Positions 56,995 to 64,000 of a stretch of 64,000 nt of DNA are shown here, piece by piece. The DNA is from Verticillium longisporum. Its lineage: Eukaryota; Ascomycota; Sordariomycetes; Glomerellales; Plectosphaerellaceae. The stretch is from the NCBI GenBank assembly GCA_019188255.1, contig JAETXT010000013.1:186001-250000 (forward strand), in the 5' to 3' direction. Positions within the stretch are counted from its first letter, which is position 1. The number at the start of each line of letters is the position of its first letter. Position numbers and translations under genes: made by a program. The notes below the pieces were generated by a model, which worked only from the letters and a program-made list of their open reading frames with translations, was not told the DNA's origin and did not search any database.

Positions 56995-57504
56995 GGGCAC
57001 AATATTTGCCATGACCAGCATATCTAGGGAATTTCTTGAACATATTGGTATCGCTCACGCCAAGGTCATGGCTGAGCTAGGGAGCGGCGCCTCCCGGTCG
57101 GCGCAAGGACGGAACAAATTGCAGTCAGACCAGGACGGATGGATGGGATGTTTGGACAGTCTTAGATACTTCTAATTAGCTATAGTAATCGATTCTTAGT
57201 GAGTGCAGCAGGCTTGTGATATGCAAGACATGCCGGTTAAAGACATGAAAGCAGAACATGCACAGTGGCCGTACCTGACTCGTCAAAGTAGGTCATCCGC
57301 AGTGACGAGATATGGCTACTAGTCGAGTCGATAGAGCTCGAGGTGGTATCGTGGCATACAGGGCGGAAACGGTCTGCCTAGAGCGAAGACAAACTCAGTT
57401 CACGTCGGTCGTCGGATGTGATTCAACCCAACAGAACTAGAGGTGCGGCCGAAGCTCCTTCTCGGTCCAGCTCCAAAGGCGCTCTCTCATCTCGACATGG
57501 CGGC
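56995..57504. other. Intergenic, nothing recognised
   Basis: 3' flank of the wall-protein gene; no gene, RNA or repeat noticed. Confidence 0.5.
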
Positions 57505-57717
57505 TCATTTGCGATCTTCTGCCAGGCACGCCCACGGCATGGCAGAACCCACCCCTGACGGCCTCCGGGCTGGCCGTGGCGCGAGGACGGGGAGGAGCAG
57601 CCGCGTCAGGAGGGAGTGGCCCGTGACGTTTGTGCCAAAGTGCTCTTGGTACCCGTCGCTGGTCAGGCCGGCCGGGGCGAAGACGATGCTGGCGTTGTTG
57701 ACGAGATCGAGGCGGCG
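57505..57717 (-). pseudogene. Short-chain dehydrogenase/reductase fragment
   Basis: The minus-strand frame reads RRLDLVNNASIVFAPAG, then SDGYQEHFGTNVTGHSLLTRLLLPVL. This is the NNAG-type central segment of an SDR and the following helix. The N-terminal TGxxxGIG cofactor motif and the YxxxK active site are both missing: a TAG ends the frame upstream (57718-57720), and downstream the sequence loses similarity before a TGA. It is a degraded relic of about 45 recognisable residues. Confidence 0.6.
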
Positions 57718-58288
57718 CTAGGGTGCCGGCATCCCACTGTACCTTGTCAGCCCTCTGCTGTCTCTGTCTCTGCCGCTTGCCGTTCAAGGGTGGCAGGTTA
57801 AGCCACTCTAAATGCGCTGAACACAGCCATCATCCAGATAGGCCCCTATAGCTTAGGTAGGTAGTGTCGGAACCCTCTCAACACGGCAGCTCAACTCAAT
57901 GCTCGGAATTCTGCTTACCAGATCATCGGCAATCCATTCGAGGAAAAATCTACCTTTTTAGTTCAAGCCAGTGTAAAGCATAGTATCACGGCTTGTTTGG
58001 GCTTCCTTGTCACCCTCCTGCTGGCATTTCACGGGAGCTGGATCTGGATCGCGATAGCGGCTTATCAGCTGGCTGTTTAGTCATCACGCCGCCCCGAGCA
58101 GGCGGTCAAGTGATGGCAACTCCCGAATTGATTCTGCCGGCCATCACCAGCCAGCTTCCTGCAACCAAGCTGCCAATCCACCTCCCCTCCCGAGCAGCCT
58201 CTCCCACGGCAGAACCTAAACACCCAAACACCCCAGACACATCGCTCCCACCCCGCATCGCACGCAGGCTGCCTGCCGCCCGCCCGCC
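57718..58288. other. Intergenic upstream of the zinc-finger gene
   Basis: Promoter of the next gene; contains a TTAGGTAGGTAG stretch at about 57853-57864. No gene is seen. Confidence 0.5.
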
Positions 58289-59149
58289 ATGTCCGAATAC
58301 TGGAAATCCACGCCGAAATACTGGTGCAAGCACTGCAGCGTCTTCGTCCGCGACACGAAGCTCGAGCGCCAGAACCACGAGGCGACAGGCCGCCACCAGG
58401 GTGCGCTGAAGCGGTCGCTGCGCGATATCCACCGCGGCCACGAGCGCGACGAGCGCGACAGGGAGCGCGCGCGGCGCGAGGTCGACCGGCTCAACGGCGT
58501 CGTCGGCGGCGCGCCGGGCTCGGCCTCTGCGTCGGCATCTGCGTCTGCATCTGCGCCGTCGGGCCAGGCGACGGCCGCGCAGCTGGCGAGGCAGAGGGAG
58601 CAGCTGGCCGAGATGGGCATCGCCATGCCGACCGAGGTCAGAGGCGACATGGCCATGCCGGGGGAGTGGACCGTGACGAACACGCGCGTCGTGTCTGCTT
58701 CCCCCGCCGAGGGCGAGGCGGGCGCCAAGGTGGAGGCCAAGGCTGTGGGCGTGCGGAAGCGGGAGGCCACGGACGAGCAGAAGGAGGAGGAGGAGGCTGT
58801 GCGGGGGTTGTGCAAGAAGCAGCGGACGTGGGGCGGCACGAGGGCCATGCCGCAGGACGACGCCGAGCTGGACGCGCTGTTGAGTGGCGGGATACTGCCT
58901 GCGCCGCCGAAGAAGGAGCCTGTCGAGGGACAAGTCAAGACAGAAGAGGGCGCGCCGCACGAGACGAAGACCGAGGACCCGGCCGTCAAGGCGGAGCCCG
59001 CGGATGAGGGCGAGGGCGGCATTGACCCTCGGAAAGAATCTGCGCCGGCGATACCAGACGCGGGCGTCAAGACGGAGGAGGGTGCGCAAGGCGGGCCTGC
59101 CCCGGTTGTGTTTAAGAAGCGGAAGCCCAAGAACATTCGTCAAAAGTAG
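58289..59149 (+). CDS. U1-type zinc-finger protein, WBP4/FBP21-like putative splicing factor
   Basis: 286 residues, one exon. The N-terminus, MSEYWKSTPKYWCKHC, holds a matrin/U1-type C2H2 finger with C13-x2-C16-x13-H30-x5-H36. This is the arrangement of WW-domain-binding protein 4 and U1C-like spliceosomal proteins that contact RNA. A charged helix (RGHERDERDRERARREVDR) follows, then an Ala/Ser dipeptide run, then a long Glu/Lys-rich disordered part. The C-terminal KKRKPKNIRQK is a basic motif that is conserved at the end of this group and a likely nuclear-localisation signal. No WW domain is present, as in fungal members. Function by analogy is pre-mRNA splicing. Confidence 0.78.
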   Translation: MSEYWKSTPKYWCKHCSVFVRDTKLERQNHEATGRHQGALKRSLRDIHRGHERDERDRERARREVDRLNGVVGGAPGSASASASASASAPSGQATAAQLARQREQLAEMGIAMPTEVRGDMAMPGEWTVTNTRVVSASPAEGEAGAKVEAKAVGVRKREATDEQKEEEEAVRGLCKKQRTWGGTRAMPQDDAELDALLSGGILPAPPKKEPVEGQVKTEEGAPHETKTEDPAVKAEPADEGEGGIDPRKESAPAIPDAGVKTEEGAQGGPAPVVFKKRKPKNIRQK

Positions 59150-59450
59150 GGCGGCTACCTGGCTGTGTGTTGCACCGGCGTCAGAGGCATGAGAGCCTGG
59201 GATGAATTCATGACTACATTGAGGCATCCTACTGCAAGTTGTGCTGCTGCAGGACGGCAGGACGTCTGGGTGTCCCCTTTGTGATCATGTGGAGTCTGCG
59301 CCGTGTGTATCAGATACATCGAGGTCGACGCAGCCATGTAGTAAACCTGGCGCAGCCAATCCACCTCTCACTAATTCCTGTCTCGAATGCAAGCTGCTCC
59401 TGGTCATTTGGACCTCACTCTGTATGCCTGGCAGGCCGGCCAAGCACTCA

Positions 59451-59489
59451 ATGCTGTGAGCTCATGCTGTGAGCTCATGCTGTGAGCTC
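59451..59489. repeat. 13-bp unit, three copies
   Basis: ATGCTGTGAGCTC repeated three times without mismatch. Confidence 0.9.
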
Positions 59490-60142
59490 ATGTCTCGTCG
59501 AGGCATGATTCGCAGGGCTTGGAGTTCATGAGTAGGAGTTGTTCCCCGGGGCATGTGGATGCGCTGCTGGCGAGATTAAAATGTGCGCTTTGAGGTGCTC
59601 GCTCTCGGCAATCGAGCTGGATGCCCAACCAGCGGGCTGCAGGCCTTCCCAATGCATCCAAGCGATTGTCCAGTGGAGGACTAGGGAAGTAAACGAAACA
59701 ATCCTCCCCCCATGGCTGTACTTCAAATGCCTTGGTACGATTCAGACTGACACCATACTTTGAAGGACAGTGGTAAATCCTGACTATAGTCGGTCCAGCA
59801 GTGTGCGAGGCTCTGGCTCGTAGAGATTTGTTCCCAAAAGTCTTCATGTAGACACTGCGTCTTCACATTGAAATCCCGACAAGACTGCGAACGTGGACGA
59901 CGGATGGAGGTGGCTTCATTCCTGGCAATACTCGTGAGTCAGCACCCTCGCCATCGACGAATCCGTATCGCCGCCCAAGTCGTGCACGCAACAACACGGG
60001 GCAGCAAGAACGCTGAGCTGGAGCGGGACGAACCTGCATGTCCACCAACTGCTGCATATGCGATCCTTGGTCTGACGCCCCGGTAACAGAAGGTCCCGTG
60101 CCCTCGGCGTGAGAGGCAGTCATGAGGGGAGGCGCAGCTCAT

Positions 60143-60182
60143 CATGTCTCGAGGTGCAGCTCGACATGTCTCGAGGTGCAGC
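60143..60182. repeat. 18-bp sequence duplicated with 22-bp period
   Basis: CATGTCTCGAGGTGCAGC at 60143-60160 and again at 60165-60182. Confidence 0.85.
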
Positions 60183-60325
60183 ACTGCGGTGGACGGCGTT
60201 TCTGCAGTGACCGAACAGGCGGAGTCCTTGACCATGGCACTTCATGGCCCACGGGTCGTATCGTGCCGAACGGCCGAACAGGACGCTGCCGCCGTCGCCT
60301 CCCGCTGCAAGAACTGGCCCGGCGC

Positions 60326-61894
60326 TCAATCCGCCAGGTTCTGGACGCGGCCCAGCTCCATGTCGGGCACGGCCTGCTGGATGTGCTTGTCGAGCAGGGC
60401 GTCGTAAATGTCGGGCCCGCCGGGCAGCTGGGTGATGAGGCGGCGGATGTAGTTGAGGTCGTCCTCGGAGCCGATGCCGATGCCGAGGCCGCTGGGGCTC
60501 GAGGGCGCAATGGGGATGCGGGCGAGGACGTCGACGACGGACGAGGCAATGTCGAACAGCTTCTCGGTGAGGCCGACGCCGTGGACCTTGATGCTGTCGA
60601 GCGGCAGGTCGCGCGTCGAGAGGGTCAGGTCCTTGGCGACCTCGAGCGGGTAGTGGAAGGTGAAGCTGGGGCCGGCCTGGAGGGCGTCCTCGGAGAGGTG
60701 GTCGAAGCGCAGGCGCAGCTGCCAGAGGATGATGCGCAGCCAGAGCTGGGTGACGCGGAGGTTGGCCTTTTGCGTGTCCTGCAGGCGCAGCGTCGGCTTG
60801 AGGGCGGCGTTGACGGCGAGCTCGACGTGGTGGAGCGCCGACGGCGAGGGCGGCGACGCCACCTGCTCCTTGTTGAGGAGCGCGACGAAGGACGTGTCGA
60901 GGGGCCGGAAGAGGGCGGCGAGGCACCAGAAGCCGACGAGGGACGCGTCGTCGTCGGGGCCCGGGCTCGGCGTCTCGGGCGTGATCTGCAGCGTCACGGG
61001 CCGGCGGTAGCGCACGGCGTGCGAGCGTTCCGAGATGAGGAGCACCCAGAAGAGGCGGTCGGCGAGGGCGCGGACCTCGGCGTCGTCGCTCGGCCGCAGC
61101 AGCAGCCACAGCGTGTTGGCCTCGCGCAGGAAGAGGAACGCCTGGCTGTGGTGGAGCAGCGCGGCGTGGCAGGCGTAGAGGAGAAAGGTCAGGAGGCAGA
61201 GCTCGAGCGAAGGATTCGACTTTCGGGCAAAGTTGCGGTGCGCCAGGATGGCCTCGTCAAAGAGGCGCTCGCCGTAGGCCGAGTTCTTCTCCGAGATGAG
61301 CCCCTCGTTGAACAGGCTCTCGGGCTCTTCGACCTGGAGCAGGATCAGAGCGCTCATGGCAGCGAGGACGAGCTGGGCCTCCATGGCCACCTCGGAAGGC
61401 GTCGAGCTGGCGGCGGCGGCCTTGAGGCGACCAATGTAGTCGGCCGTCACGATGGGGATCGTAGGGTACAGGCGGGCGAAGAAGCGCCTCGCGCAGTAGT
61501 TGACGACGGTCACTGGCAGCAGGTGAGCCAGCCGTTGGACCGAATCCTGCGCCGGCGGCAGGACGTAGGCCTGCGGGCTCGTCGCAGCGGCGGCGCCGGC
61601 GCCGGCGATGTGTCCTGGGCCCCAGGTGATCTGGACGGGACCCGGCATGCCGAGGCATTGGTCGGCGAGGCCATGGTCGGAGCAGCGCTTGCACGGGCGG
61701 TAGTCGCTGCATGCGCGGCGCAGATTCCGACATCGTTGACAGGCGCGGGAGACCTGGGCTCTCTTGGCTACCTTGGCCGTCGCATCATGAGCATGAGGGT
61801 CGTCTTCGCTGGGCCGCTTCTCAGGGCGCAGGTGAGACGAGGAGGATGTGGCGGGGGACAATGAGGTGTCGGACTGTCTTGTGATATGACTCAT
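60326..61894 (-). CDS. Zn2Cys6 transcription factor, maltose-activator type
   Basis: Nuclear regulator of 522 residues without introns. I take the ATG at 61894 (MSHITRQSDT) because the frame upstream runs into TG-rich and AT-rich low-complexity DNA. The zinc cluster is C52-x2-C55-x6-C62-x5-C68-x2-C71-x8-C80. The middle region follows the fungal MAL/AmyR-like group: NYCARRFFARLYPTIPIV, then FLFLREANTLWLLL, and ERSHAVRYRRPVTLQITPE, which resembles the ER.xA...RP.TL signature there. It lies on the same strand as a GH13 maltase, as MAL activators often do, so control of alpha-glucoside use is the likely role. Specific inducer and targets are unknown. Confidence 0.85.
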   Translation of the reverse strand: MSHITRQSDTSLSPATSSSSHLRPEKRPSEDDPHAHDATAKVAKRAQVSRACQRCRNLRRACSDYRPCKRCSDHGLADQCLGMPGPVQITWGPGHIAGAGAAAATSPQAYVLPPAQDSVQRLAHLLPVTVVNYCARRFFARLYPTIPIVTADYIGRLKAAAASSTPSEVAMEAQLVLAAMSALILLQVEEPESLFNEGLISEKNSAYGERLFDEAILAHRNFARKSNPSLELCLLTFLLYACHAALLHHSQAFLFLREANTLWLLLRPSDDAEVRALADRLFWVLLISERSHAVRYRRPVTLQITPETPSPGPDDDASLVGFWCLAALFRPLDTSFVALLNKEQVASPPSPSALHHVELAVNAALKPTLRLQDTQKANLRVTQLWLRIILWQLRLRFDHLSEDALQAGPSFTFHYPLEVAKDLTLSTRDLPLDSIKVHGVGLTEKLFDIASSVVDVLARIPIAPSSPSGLGIGIGSEDDLNYIRRLITQLPGGPDIYDALLDKHIQQAVPDMELGRVQNLAD

Positions 61895-62102
61895 GGTCAC
61901 CTGCTGGCGAGGCGAGAAGCATCGTGCAACGGCCGCAGGGCTTGTCGAGATGTGTGTGTGTGTGCGTGTGTGAATGTGTTTGTGTGTGGTGTTGCGTGTT
62001 TTGGCTGAGCCTTCCCCATTCAGTGGCATCACGTTGCATTGCCGACATCTGGGGTAACCTGGGGTCACATGATGCTGAGTCAGCCTCGACTCAATCAAAA
62101 CA

Positions 62103-62213
62103 GAATAAAAAAATGAAATAAAATAAAATAAGAAAGTGAAATAAAATAAAATAAGAAAGTGAAATAAAATAGAATAAGAAAGTGAAATAAAATAAAAAAA
62201 TGAAAAAGAAAGT
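62103..62213. repeat. AT-rich 23-bp minisatellite
   Basis: Units of GAAATAAAATAAAATAAGAAAGT start at 62115, 62138, 62161 (one change) and 62184 (diverged), with a partial copy before them. It lies about 210 bp upstream of the regulator ATG. Confidence 0.9.
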
Positions 62214-62254
62214 AGTGGCAGACGGTTTTCGTCTTCATGCAATACTTGACAGTC

Positions 62255-62258
62255 AAAA
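62255..62258 (-). terminator. Pol III terminator of tRNA-Val
   Basis: TTTT on the minus strand directly after the tRNA 3' end. Confidence 0.6.
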
Positions 62259-62383
62259 TGATTCAGGGGAGGCTCGAACTCCCGACCTTCAGTGAACTCC
62301 TCTGATCGTCATCAAGGCGTGAGCCTCTAGATCAGCTTGGATGGATGTTAGACTGACGTGATAACCAACTACACCACCGAACC
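62259..62383 (-). tRNA. tRNA-Val(AAC) with a 51-nt intron
   Basis: Mature parts fold as a full cloverleaf. The acceptor stem is GGTTCGG with CTGAATC (two G-U pairs), discriminator A. The D arm is GTG...CAC around AGTTGGTTA. The anticodon stem is TCAGT with ACTGA and the loop CTAACAC, giving anticodon AAC. The variable region is AGGTC, and the T arm GGGAG-TTCGAGC-CTCCC is perfectly paired. The intron (62345-62295) sits at the canonical place, one base 3' of the anticodon. It is long for a fungal tRNA intron. The A box (TGGTGTAGTTGG) and B box (GTTCGAGCC) are present. Confidence 0.9.
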
Positions 62384-63062
62384 GGATGATTCTGCGTCCG
62401 GATGCGGCATCTATGACCTCTTTGTCCCAGCTGGTGTGGTTGCTCGGACTATTGAGTACCTACCTACCTCGGCTTATTAGCAGGCGGTCGAGAAATGCTT
62501 GAGACGTTAGAAGACTTTGCAGCTCGAGGTGCTGTTGCAAGCTTACTACCATCCCAAGGTCACAGAAAGTTATCATTTTAAGAACAAGGGAGTCAGGATT
62601 GTGCAATATGCAACATATTTTTGAGCCAACTACAACATAGCATAATACATAGCTTTGAGTAATTGTAAAAGTTTAGAGACATCTTAGATGCGCCCATCTT
62701 GTGGTTCGGGGAGGGGTCTTACAGCGTCTCAAGCTTTTGTCAAATGCTGGCTCAGGTCTCTAGGAATAGTCACAGACAGACCATGTGGGACGGAGACGGG
62801 GGTGGGCATGGTATGGGCTTTCAGGTTCATCCGTGTAGGACATGGCATGGGGATAGTCACCTCACAAACCTGCATCCCTAGAAACTCGACCTGCCAGCAT
62901 TGATAAACTACCTAGTCTCTCGAACAAAAAACTAAGCCTGTTGATTGACCTGGCTGATTGCCATGCAGAAAAGACCAACCCCATCCTAACGCCTCTATCC
63001 CCGACAGCGCTCTAGCTTCACTCTTGTTGAAGGCTAGTCTCGCTCACAGCTCAAAGTCTCGC
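62384..63062. other. Intergenic between the maltase gene and tRNA-Val
   Basis: 3' flank of the maltase. Holds CCTACCTACCTCGG near 62458-62472 and half of a 19-bp duplication at 63036-63073. No gene is seen. Confidence 0.5.
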
Positions 63063-63073
63063 TCACAGCTCAA
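63036..63073. repeat. 19-bp tandem duplication at the maltase stop codon
   Basis: AGTCTCGCTCACAGCTCAA occurs at 63036-63054 and again at 63055-63073. The maltase stop (63063-63065) lies in the second copy, so the duplication created or displaced part of the 3' end. Confidence 0.85.
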
Positions 63074-64000
63074 AGTTTGTGTATATCCTTGACTCCCACA
63101 CACCCAGTGCTGGCCAGCCGCTCTTACCAACTGAGCTCTCCTCCACGCCCGCCGTGCCAACGAGAAGCCGCACGTCTCCCTTCTCGCACTCGAGAGCCGC
63201 AGCAACATCGCCCACTGGCCTCTCCTCTCTGGAAAAGTTCATGACGACCAGCACGCGCCGGCACTGCTCGTTATACGGGCTCTGCTTGACGTATTTCCAC
63301 ACCTTTTCATCCTCTGGCTCGAGCAGCTTGTGCGACCCAAACACAAACACATCCTTGTAGTGCTTTCGTAGCCTCAGCATCTGCCTGTAGAACGAGAGAA
63401 TCGAGTTGGGATCGGCCATCTGCTGCGCGGCGTTGATCCTCTTGTACTCGTCATGCACCCTCATCCAGGGCTTCGCTTCGGCAGACGTGAACCCGGCGTG
63501 GGGCGAATCGTCCCACTGGAAGGGAATCCGCGCGTGGTCCCGCGCCATGATGCGCAGACCGTGCATCGTCTTGGCCACCTTGTCCTCGTCGCCCGAGGCA
63601 CACGCCTCGGCGTAGAAATTCGAGCTCTCAATGTCCTTGTACTCCTCGACGCCCCACGCCGCCGGCATGTTGGTCATGCCAATCTCCTGGCCCTGGTACA
63701 GGAACAGCGTGCCCGTCATGGTGGCCTGCCACAGGGCGATCGTCTTGGCGCTCGCGGCCCAGAGCGCGGGCGTGGCGTCGTCGCCGAACCGCGACACGGC
63801 GCGCCCGTTGTCGTGGTTCTCGCAAAACGCCGTCGCCCAGGCGTCGGTGCCCTCGATGAAGGCCTGCCACGTCGCCGTCAGCGTCTTGAGCCGCGACAGC
63901 GGGAACGGGTCGTAGAGGTATTTGCCGCCGAAGCCGTTGCCGTTGCCGAGCCGGATGACGGAGAACTCGAACACCATGTCGAGCTCGCGCGCCGCCGCCG
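63063..64000 (-). CDS. GH13 alpha-glucosidase (maltase/oligo-1,6-glucosidase type), 3' part
   Basis: C-terminal 312 or so residues of an intracellular GH13 enzyme that splits maltose and related alpha-glucosides; the 5' end is outside the window, and the frame is open to base 64000. Visible family blocks are FCENHDNGRAVSRFGDD (conserved region IV with the transition-state aspartate), LFLYQGQEIGMTN, ARIPFQWD, the Asn/Leu-rich helix SILSFYRQMLRLRK, and a C-terminal beta-sandwich with VLVVMNFSRE. The other catalytic residues lie upstream, beyond the edge. It is linked to a MAL-type regulator 1.2 kb away on the same strand. No intron is found in this part. Confidence 0.93.
   Translation of the reverse strand, partial: AAARELDMVFEFSVIRLGNGNGFGGKYLYDPFPLSRLKTLTATWQAFIEGTDAWATAFCENHDNGRAVSRFGDDATPALWAASAKTIALWQATMTGTLFLYQGQEIGMTNMPAAWGVEEYKDIESSNFYAEACASGDEDKVAKTMHGLRIMARDHARIPFQWDDSPHAGFTSAEAKPWMRVHDEYKRINAAQQMADPNSILSFYRQMLRLRKHYKDVFVFGSHKLLEPEDEKVWKYVKQSPYNEQCRRVLVVMNFSREERPVGDVAAALECEKGDVRLLVGTAGVEESSVGKSGWPALGVWESRIYTNFEL

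Larger units (their letters stand above)
59150..60325. other. Intergenic with two small tandem duplications
   Basis: No gene recognised; the repeats at 59451 and 60143 are listed separately. Confidence 0.5.
61895..62258. other. Regulator upstream region with low-complexity DNA
   Basis: Contains a TG-rich run at about 61949-61991 and the AT-rich minisatellite at 62103-62213. No gene. Confidence 0.55.

Noticed and set aside
55840..57021. A 393-codon minus-strand open frame rich in Gly, Arg and Leu
   Set aside because: Antisense of the Pro/Glu repeat of the PIR protein; its repeats simply mirror the coding repeat.
60122..61864. A 580-codon plus-strand open frame
   Set aside because: It is the antisense shadow of the GC-rich Zn2Cys6 regulator gene; the Ala/Arg/Glu-rich product resembles nothing.
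62103..62213. CRISPR-like regular repeat
   Set aside because: Direct AT-rich minisatellite without spacers, in a eukaryotic genome; not an array.

Overview
The window is nuclear DNA of a filamentous ascomycete, most likely a sordariomycete. Genes carry short spliceosomal introns (about 45-80 bp, GT...AG), are well separated on both strands, and include fungal families: two Zn2Cys6 regulators, a PIR cell-wall protein, an SP-type sugar transporter and an NCS1 permease. The species cannot be named from sequence alone.

Layout. 0-6.7 kb: the 3' part of an NCS1 nucleobase/allantoin-type permease, a GH88 glucuronyl hydrolase gene broken by internal deletion, and a four-exon Zn2Cys6 regulator. 6.7-11.2 kb has no recognisable gene. 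11.2-17.3 kb: a serine-rich conserved protein, a mitochondrial stomatin-like protein and the ubiquitin E2 variant MMS2. 17.8-29.5 kb: MON2 (Golgi/endosome traffic), a GDP-mannose pyrophosphorylase alpha-type protein, a helicase-less MER3/HFM1 Sec63-domain gene, and a Golgi nucleotide-sugar transporter. 31.6-38.5 kb: a fungal dynamin-like GTPase with an in-frame stop, then a 975-residue cellular reverse-transcriptase-related (rvt-type) gene. 38.9-50 kb: a secreted M14 carboxypeptidase, a medium-chain reductase, several weakly supported small ORFs and a duplicated TATA-bearing repeat. 50.5-59.1 kb: an MFS sugar transporter, a PIR-type wall protein, an SDR relic and a U1-type zinc-finger protein. 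60.3-64 kb: a Zn2Cys6 regulator of the maltose-activator type, an intron-containing tRNA-Val(AAC), and the 3' part of a GH13 maltase that runs off the window, which together look like a MAL-type locus.

The most interesting item is the rvt gene: motifs B, C and D of a reverse transcriptase are readable, but the position expected to hold the first catalytic aspartate appears to be valine. The second theme is gene damage. There are three single-base losses in G or C runs of conserved genes (MON2 once, the GDP-mannose enzyme twice), which may be sequencing errors. There are also an in-frame TGA in the dynamin gene, a TAG in the MER3-like gene, a large internal deletion in GH88, and an SDR fragment.
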